NCBI RefSeq assembly: GCF_036322805.1
Contig: NZ_AP027272.1
Span: forward strand, 3,782,001 to 3,846,000
DNA from: Planctobacterium marinum
Lineage (GTDB): Bacteria; Pseudomonadota; Gammaproteobacteria; Enterobacterales; Alteromonadaceae
DNA: 64,000 nucleotides
Direction: 5' to 3'
Positions 41,147 to 52,620 of this stretch are shown piece after piece; within the stretch, counting starts at the first letter, position 1; each line of letters begins with the position of its first letter. Made by a program: the position numbers and the translations under genes. The notes below the pieces were generated by a model. The model made no database searches and was not told the DNA's origin. It worked only from the letters and a program-made list of their open reading frames with translations.

Positions 41147-44100
41147 TTAACCTATTGATTTCCTGGCATTCCTGAACATTCTCATCCAGGCTCCGTCTTC
41201 TTGCCAATCATCAGGGTGCCATGAGTTTGCTACCGTTCTAAATACTCGCTCTGGGTGTGGCATCATGATCGTGGCACGCCCGTCTGTTGTTGTCAGGCCG
41301 GTAATCCCTTCTGGAGAGCCATTGGGATTCATGGGGTAATGTTGTGTTACGTTACCGGCATAGTCCACGTATCTCAGGCTGACATTCGATTGTGCGTCCT
41401 GCAATGCACCATCGTTTGCAAATACAGCCCGGCCTTCGCCATGAGATACTGCAATTGGGATCACTGAGCCTGCCATCCCCTCAAAAAAGATAGAGGGACT
41501 ATCTTGCACCTCCACCATGGCCAGTCTGGCTTCAAAGCGTTCAGAATAGTTTTGCACAAAATGAGGCCAATGCTCAGCACCTGGTATCAGTTGCTTGAGA
41601 TTGGACAACATTTGGCAGCCATTGCAAACACCAAGGGAGAAGGTATCCTGGCGTTCAAAAAATTGTTGGAATTGAGCGCGAATTTGCCCATTAAACAATA
41701 TCGTTTTAGCCCAACCCTCACCTGCCCCTAAGACATCACCATAAGAGAAGCCTCCACAAGCGACCAAGCCCTGGAAGTCTGCCAATGATACGCGGCCCGA
41801 AATTAAATCACTCATGTGTACATCGGTACTAGCGAAACCAGCTCGGTCAAAAGCGGCAGCCATTTCTACATGAGAATTTACCCCTTGTTCTCGAAGGATG
41901 GCCATTTTGGGCGCAAGTCCTTTAGCAATGTAAGGTGCGGCAATATCTTCGTTAATATCGAATGTCAGCTTGGCAAACAAGCCACTATTGTCTGGATTAT
42001 TCTTAAGCTGGTGCTCTTGTTCAGCACATTCCGGGTTATCTCTGAGCAACTGCATATTATAGGTGGTTTGTGCCCAAAGCTGACGATAATGAGAACGCGT
42101 ATTTTGCAGTACTGTTTCTCCGCCTTTACTAAAGCGAACAATGTCTTCGCCACATACCGAACCAATATTATGTGCGAGATCAGATAAGCCATTTTCGGCA
42201 AAAACCGCCATCACTGTCTCTAATTGCGCATTGTCAACCTGGATTACCGCCCCCAGTTCTTCATTGAATAAAACATTATTGGCATCTCCCTGCAAGGCGT
42301 CCAAATTAACCTCAATACCGCAGTTGGCAGCGAAAGCCATTTCCACAACCGTGGTGAACAGTCCCCCGTCCGAGCGATCGTGGTAAGCTTTAACCAGGCC
42401 TTGCTGGTTCAGCTGCTGAATGGCGATAAAGAAACCTTTTAATAGCTCAGGAGAATCGACGTCAGGAGCGCATTTACCCAACTTTTTGTACACCTGAGCA
42501 AGACAAGAGCCGCCCATCCGATTTTGGCCTTGTCCCAAATCAACCAGAATCAGACTGGTATCTTCAGAGTTTGTATCTAGCTGAGGGGTTAAGGTTTTAC
42601 GCACGTCCTCGACACGGGAAAATGCTGTTATTACTAAAGACAACGGCGCAGTAACACTCTTTTGCTCTTTACCATCTTGCCACTGGGTTTTCATCGACAT
42701 AGAGTCTTTGCCCACTGGAATGGTAATTTCTAGTGCCGGACACAACTCTTCCCCTACGGCCTTGACCGCTTCATATAACCCAGCGTCTTCACCTTTGTGA
42801 CCCGCAGCGGACATCCAGTTTGCCGATAGCTTGATACGTTTGAGTGATTCAATATTGGCAGCAGCGATGTTAGTTATCGCCTCACCCACCGCCATTCTGG
42901 CAGACGCCGCATGATTCAATAGGGCGATAGGGCTTCGCTCACCCATCGCCATCGCCTCACCCGCATAAGTATCAAACGCCGCACAAGTAACGGCGACATC
43001 AGCAACGGGAATTTGCCAAGGACCCACCATCTGATCACGCGCAACAAGCCCGGTAACGGTTCGGTCACCAATGGTAACAAGGAAGGTTTTCTCGGCAACG
43101 GTGGGCAGGCTCAGTACGCGCTCCGCCGCTTCAGCCGTAGACAATTCAGAGGCATTAAAGTCATCACCGTTAGCGCTAGACGAAATAACATCGCGGTGCA
43201 TTTTAGGTGGTTTACCCAAGAGTACATCCAAGGGTAAGTCAACGGGGTCATTGCCAAAATGAGCATCCGTCACCCTCAGGTGTTGCTCTTCTGTAGCGAC
43301 ACCGACAACCGCGTACTGTGCTCGCTCACGGGCACAAATCTGTTCAAAAACTGAAAGTTTTTCTGGTGCTACGGCTAACACATAACGCTCTTGCGATTCA
43401 TTACACCAGATTTCCAGCGGAGACATCCCCGGCTCGTCATTGGGTACATTGCGCAATTCAAAGTCACCACCTCGACCAGCATCATTTACCAGCTCTGGAA
43501 ACGCATTGGATAAGCCACCAGCACCAACATCGTGGATGAATAAAATGGGATTCTCATCGCCCATCTGCCAGCATCGGTCTATCACTTCCTGGCAACGTCT
43601 TTCCATTTCCGGGTTGTCGCGCTGCACGGAAGCGAAGTCCAAATCTTCATTAGATTGCCCGGATGCCATAGAGGATGCAGCACCACCGCCTAAGCCGATG
43701 TTCATAGCAGGGCCACCCAATACAATTAATTTCGCACCAGGAATGATATCGCCTTTTTCTACGTGTTCTGCACGAATATTGCCCAAACCACCAGCAATCA
43801 TGATGGGTTTGTGATAACCGCGAACTTCCTCGCCGTTAAAACTATCCACCTGATTTTCATAGGTGCGGAAATAACCCAAAATATTGGGACGACCAAATTC
43901 GTTGTTAAAGGCAGCGCCTCCCAGTGGTGCCTCCAGCATAATGTTTAGCGCAGTTACGATGCGCTCAGGTTTGCCATAATCAATTTCCCAAGGTTGAGTT
44001 AAGGCAGGAATTTTTAGATTAGAGACGGTGAAGCCCACCAGTCCCGCTTTGGGTTTTGCGCCGATACCTGTTGCCCCTTCATCGCGGATCTCACCACCTG

Positions 44101-45034
44101 AACCGGTTGCGGCACCAGGAAAAGGTGAAATGGCAGTAGGGTGGTTGTGAGTTTCCACCTTCATTAAAATGTGAATATCTTCTATGTGATATCGGTATTC
44201 ACAATCGTCACTATCAGGATAAAAGCGGCCAGCCTGGGAGCCTTGCATAACCGCTGCATTGTCTTTGTAGGCTGAATAAACGTAGTCGGAACACTGTTCA
44301 TAGGTGTTTTTAATCATTTTGAACAGTGATTTGGGCTGTTCAACACCATCAATTGTCCAGTCGGCATTAAAGATTTTATGTCGGCAATGCTCTGAGTTAG
44401 CTTGGGCAAACATCATCAGTTCGATGTCATTCGGATTGCGGCCTAACGCTTGATAATTCTGTACAAGGTAATCAATTTCATCATCTGCCAGTGCCAGACC
44501 AAGGGTTTGGTTTGCCGTATGAAGTGCCTCAGCACCACCCGACAAAATATCCACTTGAGAAAAGGAAGCTGGCGTCGTTTCTGCAAACAGCTTTTCGGCC
44601 TCTTGCAAGTTAGACATGGTCACTTCTGTCATTCTGTCATGCAAGATACTGGCTATCGCTGAAAAAGCTTGCGCATCTGCACCATCGGTTAGCTGCACAT
44701 AATAGGCAACGCCCCTTTCTACTCGCTTGATCTTAGATAATCCGGTATTGTGTAAAATGTTAGTGGCTTTTGAGGCCCACGGAGAGATTGTACCAATCCT
44801 GGGTAGCACCAAAATCAATTCACCATCAAACGATTGCTCATCCATCTCAATGCCGTAAGTAAGCAACTGCTCCAACACTGACATTTCTTTGTCAGTAAGT
44901 TCATCCGTGGTATTTGCAAAATGCACATACTGCGCTCTGATACTTGCTACAGGCAGTTGCTCTTCGTGGAATTGGTTGATAAGTTTTTTAACTTTGAAGT
45001 CAGAAAGTGCGCTGGCACCATGCAAAATTAACAT
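41147..45034 (-). CDS. purL: PurL, phosphoribosylformylglycinamidine synthase
   Basis: A 1295-residue single-chain FGAM synthase, the normal gammaproteobacterial length. It converts FGAR to FGAM with ATP and glutamine. Visible parts are [39 protein letters not shown], and the C-terminal glutaminase with Cys in [12 protein letters not shown] and the HPE of [10 protein letters not shown]. It has its own unit, divergent from mltF. The spacer 45035-45232 contains no recognisable PurR box. Confidence 0.96.
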   Translation of the reverse strand: MLILHGASALSDFKVKKLINQFHEEQLPVASIRAQYVHFANTTDELTDKEMSVLEQLLTYGIEMDEQSFDGELILVLPRIGTISPWASKATNILHNTGLSKIKRVERGVAYYVQLTDGADAQAFSAIASILHDRMTEVTMSNLQEAEKLFAETTPASFSQVDILSGGAEALHTANQTLGLALADDEIDYLVQNYQALGRNPNDIELMMFAQANSEHCRHKIFNADWTIDGVEQPKSLFKMIKNTYEQCSDYVYSAYKDNAAVMQGSQAGRFYPDSDDCEYRYHIEDIHILMKVETHNHPTAISPFPGAATGSGGEIRDEGATGIGAKPKAGLVGFTVSNLKIPALTQPWEIDYGKPERIVTALNIMLEAPLGGAAFNNEFGRPNILGYFRTYENQVDSFNGEEVRGYHKPIMIAGGLGNIRAEHVEKGDIIPGAKLIVLGGPAMNIGLGGGAASSMASGQSNEDLDFASVQRDNPEMERRCQEVIDRCWQMGDENPILFIHDVGAGGLSNAFPELVNDAGRGGDFELRNVPNDEPGMSPLEIWCNESQERYVLAVAPEKLSVFEQICARERAQYAVVGVATEEQHLRVTDAHFGNDPVDLPLDVLLGKPPKMHRDVISSSANGDDFNASELSTAEAAERVLSLPTVAEKTFLVTIGDRTVTGLVARDQMVGPWQIPVADVAVTCAAFDTYAGEAMAMGERSPIALLNHAASARMAVGEAITNIAAANIESLKRIKLSANWMSAAGHKGEDAGLYEAVKAVGEELCPALEITIPVGKDSMSMKTQWQDGKEQKSVTAPLSLVITAFSRVEDVRKTLTPQLDTNSEDTSLILVDLGQGQNRMGGSCLAQVYKKLGKCAPDVDSPELLKGFFIAIQQLNQQGLVKAYHDRSDGGLFTTVVEMAFAANCGIEVNLDALQGDANNVLFNEELGAVIQVDNAQLETVMAVFAENGLSDLAHNIGSVCGEDIVRFSKGGETVLQNTRSHYRQLWAQTTYNMQLLRDNPECAEQEHQLKNNPDNSGLFAKLTFDINEDIAAPYIAKGLAPKMAILREQGVNSHVEMAAAFDRAGFASTDVHMSDLISGRVSLADFQGLVACGGFSYGDVLGAGEGWAKTILFNGQIRAQFQQFFERQDTFSLGVCNGCQMLSNLKQLIPGAEHWPHFVQNYSERFEARLAMVEVQDSPSIFFEGMAGSVIPIAVSHGEGRAVFANDGALQDAQSNVSLRYVDYAGNVTQHYPMNPNGSPEGITGLTTTDGRATIMMPHPERVFRTVANSWHPDDWQEDGAWMRMFRNARKSIG

Positions 45035-45232
45035 GCGATATCACTACCCAGAATGACAGTTTCCTTTGCTGTAAAGGAAATCAGTTGAAAAAAATGGCTA
45101 TACCTGCAACCCTGACACTAAAATTCAGGGAACTTCGGCGGCAGGATTATAGAGCAAATCCGATCCATTTATAAGATTCCTGACCAAAAACCCGGTATAG
45201 ATTTGGTATTAATTTCCATATTTTATTGTTCC

Positions 45233-46630
45233 ATGAAGAAAATACTCCTGATCCTGTTATTGAGCTGCCTTATACAAAGCTGCGGACAACACCTACCCGA
45301 AGCATCTCTTTTGCAGATTACTCAGGGCGGGGTCATTAAAGTAGGTACTCAATATGGCCCAACCACTTATCTAAATGGTCCAACAGAACCACAGGGGTTC
45401 GAATATGAAATGGCCAAGGGTTTCGCAGAATATCTTGGGGTAAAACTGGAAGTGTACCCTTATTACTCCACCACAGAACTACTTCAAGCCTTGCGAAAAG
45501 GAAGCATAGACCTGATTGCTTCTAACATGCCAGTCACTGCAGAAAACCGTAAACATCTCAAATTCAGCCCCGCTTACCAGCAGCTCAGTCAAAAATTGGT
45601 CTTTTTGCAGGGGCGCACTCGCCCTAAAAGCTTCGGTGAGTTAGAAGGTGAACTTGTACTCGCCAGTGATACCAGTGACGAGCATGTCATCAGGAAAGTT
45701 AAAAAGGCTTATGAAGCCGAAACTAACCCAAACTGGTCTTTTGAACTTACGGATGAGAAGGATGAACTGGAATTGCTGGAAGCCATTATCAGTGGCGACA
45801 TTACTTATACAATAGTGGATTCCAACCTGTTGTCATTGATACGGCGAAAATACCCTGAACTGAGCATTGCTTTTACAGTGAATGCTGATCACCCCGTAGG
45901 TTGGGCCACTTCTATCGAAAGCGATGACTCATTGTCTGGTGCATTGATCGAATACTTTGGTTTGATCAAGCAGAACGATACCTTGGCGGTATTGGAAGAC
46001 AAATATTTCGGTCATGTCAGACAATTTAATTATGTCGATACGACACTGTTCTTAAAAGCCGCCAAAGAAGTTTTGCCTAAGTATGAACCTTGGTTCAGAC
46101 AATATGCTGGAGATGTTGACTGGCGCTTGATTGCAGCAATGAGTTATCAGGAAAGCCACTGGGATCCAAGAGCAAAGTCTCCTACAGGCGTGAGAGGAAT
46201 GATGATGTTGACACTGCCCACAGCAAGAGACTGGAAGGTTACGTCAAGATTAGATCCTGAACAAAGTATACGAGGCGGCAGCCAATACTTTAATAGTCTA
46301 TTGCGCAGGGTCCCGGCCCGGATCAGCTTCCCGGATCGATTGTGGTTTGCTTTGGCTGCCTACAATATAGGTTTAGGGCACCTTGAAGATGCCAGAGTAC
46401 TAACCCAAAGGCAGGGAGCAAATCCCGACCTATGGGTAGATGTGAAAAAGCACCTACCACTGTTGCGCCAAAAACGCTTTTATAAAACCACTCGATATGG
46501 TTATGCGAGGGGAAATGAAGCGCTGCAATACGTAGCAAATATCAGGCGCTACTACGACAGTTTGGTGTATTATTACGATGAGCAAGCGCCAGCAGATGAG
46601 CAACCCATCCCTGTCCTCCCCGACACCTGA
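45233..46630 (+). CDS. mltF: MltF, membrane-bound lytic transglycosylase F
   Basis: A 465-residue lipoprotein. I start at ATG 45233, which gives a signal peptide MKKILLILLLSCLIQSC with the lipobox cysteine at residue 17. An amino-acid-binding-protein-like domain (about 30-260) is followed by an SLT domain. The catalytic Glu is in MSYQESHWDPRAKS (about residue 307), with GVRGMMMLT after it. It cleaves peptidoglycan in the outer membrane. purL-mltF divergence is normal for gammaproteobacteria. Confidence 0.92.
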   Translation: MKKILLILLLSCLIQSCGQHLPEASLLQITQGGVIKVGTQYGPTTYLNGPTEPQGFEYEMAKGFAEYLGVKLEVYPYYSTTELLQALRKGSIDLIASNMPVTAENRKHLKFSPAYQQLSQKLVFLQGRTRPKSFGELEGELVLASDTSDEHVIRKVKKAYEAETNPNWSFELTDEKDELELLEAIISGDITYTIVDSNLLSLIRRKYPELSIAFTVNADHPVGWATSIESDDSLSGALIEYFGLIKQNDTLAVLEDKYFGHVRQFNYVDTTLFLKAAKEVLPKYEPWFRQYAGDVDWRLIAAMSYQESHWDPRAKSPTGVRGMMMLTLPTARDWKVTSRLDPEQSIRGGSQYFNSLLRRVPARISFPDRLWFALAAYNIGLGHLEDARVLTQRQGANPDLWVDVKKHLPLLRQKRFYKTTRYGYARGNEALQYVANIRRYYDSLVYYYDEQAPADEQPIPVLPDT

Positions 46631-46848
46631 CGCTGTTAATGTCACAAATTGTTACTTTCAGTTTCATTGTTTTGCAATAAATCTCTTGTATTTTGAAACA
46701 TCAGTCTCAATAGTAAGTATTGATGCAACAAAATTGAAACGAATTCAGATTCCGGCGGTCTATAAATAATGTGTATTAAATTTGTGACCTGGACTCGCTT
46801 TCATGAGTCCACAGACAAAGAAGGTGAAAAAATATCAAGGAGAAATCA

Positions 46849-46998
46849 ATGAAAAGAAATACATTAACCCAAAGACGCAATATGAATTGCGCTACAAGAA
46901 GAAAGCAGCTTCTGAAAAAACTGCAACGCAAAGTGAATATGCGCAGACAAGACTTTCAATCACAGTTAGAAATGGATGATCTGGCAACAGCGAGCTAA
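46849..46998 (+). CDS. Small basic protein (49 aa)
   Basis: ATG 46849 with a strong AAGGAG seven bases upstream. The 49-residue product starts MKRNTLTQRRNMNCATRRKQ and is very basic up to residue 33, then acidic (LEMDDLATAS). An overlapping frame (46803-46979, 58 residues, start MSPQTKKVKK) has no ribosome-binding site. A nucleic-acid- or ribosome-binding role is suggested only by charge. It lies between mltF and tadA. Confidence 0.6.
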   Translation: MKRNTLTQRRNMNCATRRKQLLKKLQRKVNMRRQDFQSQLEMDDLATAS

Positions 46999-47008
46999 CA
47001 CCAACAAT

Positions 47009-47500
47009 TCAGCCTGCTGTTTGCTTCAGTGCTTTTCTTTCAGCGCGACGACGCTTAAAAAATTCTGATAAACGCGCGCCACATTCCTCCGCCAGTACTC
47101 CCGACGTAACCTCTATTTGATGATTCAATTGCTCATTGCGCACCAAGTCCATAATACTGCCGCAAGCACCGGTTTTATAGTCCGACGCGCCATACACCAA
47201 ACGTTGGATACGCGAGTGTACAAGCAGTCCTGCGCACATAGGGCAAGGTTCAAGCGTTACATACAAAGTGGTTCCGGGTAGACGATAATTATTGAGCAAC
47301 TCTCCGGCTTTCCGTATCGCCTGCATTTCAGCGTGCGCTGAAGGATCATTTAAGGTAATACTTTGATTCCATCCCTCTGCGATAATACTTTGCTCTTGCA
47401 CCAAAATAGCGGCAACCGGAATTTCACCACTAGCCTCAGCTTTGTCGGTCAACTCCAAGGCCTTGGTCATAAAAAACTCATCGTTATTTTGCTTTAGCAT
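47009..47500 (-). CDS. tadA: TadA, tRNA adenosine-34 deaminase
   Basis: A 163-residue zinc deaminase that makes inosine at the wobble base of tRNA-Arg(ACG). The zinc and catalytic motif is SAHAEMQAI (His-Ala-Glu), with PCPMCAG for the cysteines. The N-terminus DEFFMTKALELTDKAEASGE fits the family. It is convergent with the small basic protein gene. Confidence 0.94.
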   Translation of the reverse strand: MLKQNNDEFFMTKALELTDKAEASGEIPVAAILVQEQSIIAEGWNQSITLNDPSAHAEMQAIRKAGELLNNYRLPGTTLYVTLEPCPMCAGLLVHSRIQRLVYGASDYKTGACGSIMDLVRNEQLNHQIEVTSGVLAEECGARLSEFFKRRRAERKALKQTAG

Positions 47501-47673
47501 TTTTTCGTCATTCAGGTCATACTTTGGTTAATATCGCCATCAAAAGCCCCAACACGTCATTGCGAATATCGTATCACATTGTATTTAAAGGCTTTTTTAT
47601 TTGGCAAAAGATTTGCTTTATATTGAAACCGCATTGCAAATCTCATCAATTCATATTTTAAGGGGAAACAATT

Positions 47674-47895
47674 ATGAATGTCACAGCTGTTGCCATCATC
47701 GGTATTATTTTTGGTTGCACCATTGCGATGGTAAGTATGATCCTCAACCACCGCAGCAAATCAAAATTAACCTCTGATGACAGTGAGCAACTAAAAGCTG
47801 AAATCAATCAGCTGAAAGAGCGCGTAGCCACGTTAGAAAGAATCGTAACAGATAGTAAGTACCAACTAAATAAAGAGTTTGACTCACTAAACTAA
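47674..47895 (+). CDS. Small membrane-anchored coiled-coil protein
   Basis: A 73-residue protein with one N-terminal membrane helix (VTAVAIIGIIFGCTIAMVSM). A coiled coil follows (SEQLKAEINQLKERVATLER). The layout is like PspB of the phage-shock system, but no pspA or pspC is near. A good AAGGGG precedes the ATG. It is convergent with guaA. Confidence 0.75.
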   Translation: MNVTAVAIIGIIFGCTIAMVSMILNHRSKSKLTSDDSEQLKAEINQLKERVATLERIVTDSKYQLNKEFDSLN

Positions 47896-47965
47896 AAACA
47901 AAACCGGGTCATCTTATCAAGTGTTACGAATACGAGCATACCCCCTCGGGAACAACACTAAATAA

Positions 47966-48002
47966 GGTTGAGGGTATTTCAAGAGTCAGAAATACCCCAA
48001 CC
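47966..48002. terminator. Hairpin between guaA and the small membrane protein
   Basis: GGTTGAGGGTATTTC and GAAATACCCCAACC form a 14-bp stem with one bulge and an 8-base loop. It lies between convergent genes and can act for both; on the minus strand TTATTT follows. Confidence 0.7.
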
Positions 48003-48026
48003 ACCGTGCATCTCACAGGGCAAATT

Positions 48027-49604
48027 CTACTCCCACTCGATCGTAGCTGGAGGTTTGCCCGAGATATCGTAAACCACACGAGATATGCCGTCGATTTCAT
48101 TGATAATACGATTTGATACCTTACCTAAGAAATCATAAGGCAAATGTGCCCAATGAGCGGTCATAAAATCAATCGTTTCCACTGCACGCAGTGATACCAC
48201 CCAATCATATTTACGCGCATCCCCCATAACACCTACAGAGCGCACCGGCAGGAATACGGTAAAGGCCTGGCTGGTTTTGTGATACAGATCAGCAGCGTGA
48301 AGCTCTTCAATGAAAATGGCATCGGCTCTGCGCAGTAAATCACAGTATTCTTTTTTAATTTCACCTAAAACTCGCACACCTAAACCTGGGCCCGGAAACG
48401 GGTGACGATACAACATGTCGTAAGGGATACCCAACTCAAGGCCAATCTTACGCACTTCGTCTTTAAACAATTCGCGTAATGGTTCGACCAGGCCCAGCTC
48501 CATATCTTCGGGTAAACCGCCGACATTGTGGTGGGATTTAATCACATGGGCCTTCCCTGTTTTTGAACCCGCAGATTCAATAACATCGGGATAGATAGTC
48601 CCTTGGGCCAGCCACTTGGCATTTTTTAGTTTCTTCGATTCTTCATCGAATACTTCTACAAAAACACGACCGATAGTTTTACGCTTGGCTTCGGGTTCTT
48701 CAATACCTTTAAGTGCAGAAAGAAAACGCTCTTCAGCATCCACTTTAATAATATTCAATCCAAAGTGGTCACCAAACATATCCATTACCTGCTGCCCTTC
48801 ATTGAGGCGCAACAAGCCATTGTCTACAAATACACAAGTTAAGTTGCTACCAATAGCCTGGTGCAACAGCATTGCGGTAACGGAAGAATCAACACCGCCA
48901 GAAAGACCCAGGATAACTTCGTCGTCACCCACCTGTTGTTTGATGCGCTCCACGGCATCTTCAATGATTGAAGCTGGTGTCCATAAGGCTTCGCACCGAC
49001 AAATCTCCTGAACAAAGTGAGATAGCAAACGCATACCTTGTTTGGTGTGAGTGACTTCCGGGTGGAACTGTACACCATAAAAGTGCTTTTCAGCGTGGAA
49101 CATACCCGCATAAGGGCAAGTTTCGGTTTGCGCCATCAGTTCGAAGCCTTCTGGCATGGCCACTACTTTATCACCGTGACTCATCCAAACATCTAACAGC
49201 GGGTTTCCCGCACCGTTGAGATGATCTTCAATTTTATCCAGCAGTGGTGAAGGATTTACGACTTCTACCTGAGCATAGCCAAATTCACGCTCGGTACTGC
49301 CCTGCACCTTACCACCCAATTGTTCCGCCATGGTTTGCATACCGTAACAAATACCCAGTACCGGAATACCTGCCTGAAAAACCCATTCAGGGGCTCTTGG
49401 CGAGTCAGCTTCATGCACTGATTCAGGGCCACCCGATAAAATGATCCCGTTTGGCGCAAAATCTTTAATGCTTTGCGCATCAACATCCCAAGCCCAAAGT
49501 TCACAATAAACGCCAATTTCACGCACGCGACGGGCAATGAGTTGGGTGTATTGTGAGCCAAAATCGAGGATCAGGATTTTATGTTGGTGGATATCTAAAT
49601 TCAT
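48027..49604 (-). CDS. guaA: GuaA, GMP synthase
   Basis: A 525-residue glutamine-hydrolysing GMP synthase when started at ATG 49604, the E. coli length. The glutaminase has the nucleophile in [14 protein letters not shown] and HPEVTHT. The ATP-pyrophosphatase P-loop is LSGGVDSSV. It ends with KPPATIEWE. It makes GMP from XMP. It follows guaB on the same strand after a terminator. Confidence 0.96.
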   Translation of the reverse strand: MNLDIHQHKILILDFGSQYTQLIARRVREIGVYCELWAWDVDAQSIKDFAPNGIILSGGPESVHEADSPRAPEWVFQAGIPVLGICYGMQTMAEQLGGKVQGSTEREFGYAQVEVVNPSPLLDKIEDHLNGAGNPLLDVWMSHGDKVVAMPEGFELMAQTETCPYAGMFHAEKHFYGVQFHPEVTHTKQGMRLLSHFVQEICRCEALWTPASIIEDAVERIKQQVGDDEVILGLSGGVDSSVTAMLLHQAIGSNLTCVFVDNGLLRLNEGQQVMDMFGDHFGLNIIKVDAEERFLSALKGIEEPEAKRKTIGRVFVEVFDEESKKLKNAKWLAQGTIYPDVIESAGSKTGKAHVIKSHHNVGGLPEDMELGLVEPLRELFKDEVRKIGLELGIPYDMLYRHPFPGPGLGVRVLGEIKKEYCDLLRRADAIFIEELHAADLYHKTSQAFTVFLPVRSVGVMGDARKYDWVVSLRAVETIDFMTAHWAHLPYDFLGKVSNRIINEIDGISRVVYDISGKPPATIEWE

Positions 49605-49640
49605 TTGCTCGTCTTCCGAATCAATCATTTAACAATGAGA

Positions 49641-49670
49641 AATAAAAAAGAGTAGCCGATTGGCTACTCT
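49641..49670 (-). terminator. Terminator between guaB and guaA
   Basis: Minus-strand hairpin AGAGTAGCC-AATC-GGCTACTCT followed by TTTTTTATT. It lies between guaB and guaA, so the pair is not a simple read-through operon. Confidence 0.85.
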
Positions 49671-49687
49671 CAGAATTACAGGGTCGT

Positions 49688-51157
49688 TCAGCCCATACGG
49701 TAGTTGGGGGCTTCCTTGGTAATAGTCACGTCGTGTACGTGTGATTCGCCCATACCCGCAGCAGTGACTTTGACAAACATCGGTTTGGTGCGCAGTTCAT
49801 CAATCGTTTGACAACCGGTTAAGCCCATTGCAGAACGCAGACCGCCCATTTGTTGATGTACGATATTGGCGATAGGACCTTTGTAGGCCACTCGACCTTC
49901 AATGCCTTCCGGCACCAATTTTTCAGCGTTTTTGCTGTCCTGGAAGTAACGATCAGACGAGCCATTGCGCTGATTCATGGCGCCCAGTGAACCCATGCCG
50001 CGATATGACTTGTAATAACGGCCTTGATAAAGTTCAACTTCACCCGGCGCTTCTTCCGTACCGGCTAGCATGCTACCTACCATTACACTACTTGCACCAG
50101 CCACTAAGGCTTTAGCAATGTCACCAGAGTAGCGAATACCGCCGTCGGCAATCACCGGGATATCTCTGTCTTTCAATGCTTCTACGGCATCAGAAACCGC
50201 CGTAATTTGGGGCACACCGCACCCGGTAACAATACGAGTGGTACAAATTGAACCTGGACCAATACCCACTTTTACAGCATCAACACCAGCATCAGCAAGG
50301 TCCCTTGCCCCTTCTGCAGTGGCGACATTACCGGCGATAATTTGTAATTCAGGATAGGTATCGCGTACCGTTCTTACCCGTTCCAGTACCCCTTCAGAAT
50401 GTCCGTGAGAGGTGTCAATCAATAACACATCAACGCCAGCTTCCACCAATAGAGCAATGCGCTCATCAGTGCCGGGGCCAACCCCAACAGCTGCACCAAC
50501 TCGAAGTCTTCCTAATTTATCTTTACAGGCATTGGGTTTGCTTTCGGCTTTTTTGAAATCTTTTACCGTGATAAGTCCCACCAGCTTAAACTGCTCATCA
50601 GTCACCAGAATTTTTTCGATACGGTGCTCATGCATAAGCTCCATCACTCTTTCCGGATCCTCACCTTCAGTGACGGTAACCAGGCGATCTTTAGGTGTCA
50701 TAACACTGGAGACGGGTTGCTCCAGGTGCAGTTCAAAACGCAGGTCACGGCCTGTAACTATACCCACCAGGTTATTGTCTTTATCCACTACAGGGAAACC
50801 CGAGAATCCGTGAGTAGCACTTAAGGCATTAACATCAGCAATAGTGGCGTCAGGGTCAATGGTGATGGGATCAGATACCACACCACTCTCATATTTCTTA
50901 ACGCGACGAACGTGTTCAGCCTGTTCTTCGGCAGGCATGTTCTTGTGAATAAAGCCCATTCCACCCTCTTGGGCAAGAGCGATAGCCAGTGGCGCTTCTG
51001 AGACAGTATCCATCGCTGCTGAAACCATCGGAATATTCAAATATACGTCACGCGTCAGGCGTGTGCGAAGGTTTGCAGTATGGGGTAAAACAGAGGAGTG
51101 TCCGGGGACCAATAAAACGTCGTCAAACGTTAAAGCTTCTTTGGCGATGCGCAACAT
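49688..51157 (-). CDS. guaB: GuaB, IMP dehydrogenase
   Basis: A 489-residue IMPDH. N-terminal [17 protein letters not shown], a CBS pair (about 95-205), and the catalytic cysteine in [15 protein letters not shown]. The flap [16 protein letters not shown] follows. It oxidises IMP to XMP with NAD. It is divergent from xseA. Confidence 0.96.
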   Translation of the reverse strand: MLRIAKEALTFDDVLLVPGHSSVLPHTANLRTRLTRDVYLNIPMVSAAMDTVSEAPLAIALAQEGGMGFIHKNMPAEEQAEHVRRVKKYESGVVSDPITIDPDATIADVNALSATHGFSGFPVVDKDNNLVGIVTGRDLRFELHLEQPVSSVMTPKDRLVTVTEGEDPERVMELMHEHRIEKILVTDEQFKLVGLITVKDFKKAESKPNACKDKLGRLRVGAAVGVGPGTDERIALLVEAGVDVLLIDTSHGHSEGVLERVRTVRDTYPELQIIAGNVATAEGARDLADAGVDAVKVGIGPGSICTTRIVTGCGVPQITAVSDAVEALKDRDIPVIADGGIRYSGDIAKALVAGASSVMVGSMLAGTEEAPGEVELYQGRYYKSYRGMGSLGAMNQRNGSSDRYFQDSKNAEKLVPEGIEGRVAYKGPIANIVHQQMGGLRSAMGLTGCQTIDELRTKPMFVKVTAAGMGESHVHDVTITKEAPNYRMG

Positions 51158-51282
51158 GTAACTACCTATATGAGTATTTTGTTGCGGCGCAATTGTAGCC
51201 GCTTTAGTTATTCAGGTAAACTTAAAAACAACATCAAAACTAAAGTTTATTTTTTCCCAACAGTTAGGATTCTCAGCAAAAC

Positions 51283-52605
51283 ATGCAATCCCGTAGCGAT
51301 ATTTTTACAGTCAGCAAACTAAATCGATTCGCCAAACACATTCTGGAGTCTGAAATAGGTAGTATCTGGATCTCAGCGGAAATTTCTAATTTTGTGGCTG
51401 CCAGCTCGGGACATTGGTATTTCACTCTGAAGGACGCCCGTGCGCAGGTTAAGGCTGCGATGTTCAAAGGGGCTAATCGCAAGGTGCGAGTTCGCCCCAA
51501 AGAGGGTGACAAAGTCTTGGTCAGAGGCGATATCAGCCTGTATGAAGCCCGTGGAGACTACCAGCTAATCGCTTCACACCTTGAGCCCGATGGCGAGGGT
51601 GACTTGAAAGCGCAATTTGAACAGCTCAAGGCCCGCTTGAGCGCAGAAGGGCTATTTGACCCAGCACGTAAACGCGCATTACCGGAAAAAGCGAAGCGCA
51701 TCGGGGTAATCACCTCGCCAACGGGTGCTGCAGTGCGCGACATTATTACCGTGTTTCAACGCCGTAACCCGGCCATCGAAGTAATCATTTATCCGGCGCA
51801 AGTACAGGGAGCGAGTGCCCATAACGATTTAATAAAAGCCCTGCAATTAGCCAACGAGCAAAATCAGGTTGATGCCATCATCATCGGACGTGGTGGAGGC
51901 TCCATGGAAGATCTATGGTGTTTTAACCATGAATCACTCGCACGGACCATCGCCACAAGTCAAATACCTGTAGTCAGTGCTGTGGGCCACGAAATTGATT
52001 TTACCATTGCAGACTTTGTCGCTGATCTCAGAGCCCCCACCCCGTCAGCCGCAGCAGAAATGCTGAGTTATTCTAACGATGAAGCCATAAAGCATCTGAC
52101 AAGCTTACAGCGCCAATTAAATGCCAGCTTTGTGCATCTGTTACAAGACAAACGCCACGTACTACAGCAGAAACGTCATTCATTGGAGCGACTTCATCCT
52201 GAATATCAACTCAGAGAACAGTGGCAAACCCTGGACCGTTTGACTGAACGCTTGAATCGCATCGCAAATGAGCAACTGTTGCGAAAACAACACCAGTTAC
52301 AAGCACTCAATAATAAAATCCAACACAATAATCCAGCCGCTGAGATCAAACAGCGACAACAAACATTAAATGAGCAAAATAATCGTCTCAGTAAGAGTCT
52401 GTTGCATTTAATCAACGCTAAGAGACAACAGTTTGCCAGCCAATGCCATTTGCTGGACACCGTTAGTCCATTGGCTACCATGACTCGTGGATATAGTATT
52501 ACTTTTAAAGAAGGAGAAATTGTGAAAAGCGCTAAATCTCTCTCGTCGGGCGATGAAGTAACCACGCGATTTGCCGACGGTGAGGTTCGTAACCGTATTA
52601 TCTAG
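51283..52605 (+). CDS. xseA: XseA, exodeoxyribonuclease VII large subunit
   Basis: A 440-residue nuclease subunit. The N-terminal OB fold has GSIWISAEISNFVAASSGHW. The catalytic core has RIGVITSPTGAAVRDI, IIGRGGGSMEDLW and DLRAPTPSAAAE. The C-terminal coiled coil ends in MTRGYSITF. It degrades single-stranded DNA. It is convergent with the DMT gene, with 15 bases between the stops. Confidence 0.95.
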   Translation: MQSRSDIFTVSKLNRFAKHILESEIGSIWISAEISNFVAASSGHWYFTLKDARAQVKAAMFKGANRKVRVRPKEGDKVLVRGDISLYEARGDYQLIASHLEPDGEGDLKAQFEQLKARLSAEGLFDPARKRALPEKAKRIGVITSPTGAAVRDIITVFQRRNPAIEVIIYPAQVQGASAHNDLIKALQLANEQNQVDAIIIGRGGGSMEDLWCFNHESLARTIATSQIPVVSAVGHEIDFTIADFVADLRAPTPSAAAEMLSYSNDEAIKHLTSLQRQLNASFVHLLQDKRHVLQQKRHSLERLHPEYQLREQWQTLDRLTERLNRIANEQLLRKQHQLQALNNKIQHNNPAAEIKQRQQTLNEQNNRLSKSLLHLINAKRQQFASQCHLLDTVSPLATMTRGYSITFKEGEIVKSAKSLSSGDEVTTRFADGEVRNRII

Positions 52606-52620
52606 CACTGCAAGCGACAC

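Noticed and set aside
40984-41175. 63-codon plus-strand frame before purL
   Set aside because: Overlaps the purL terminator and purL end, with no ribosome-binding site and low-complexity AT-rich sequence.
46803-46979. 58-codon basic frame starting MSPQTKKVKK
   Set aside because: No ribosome-binding site, while the overlapping frame at 46849 has a strong one; only one is likely real.
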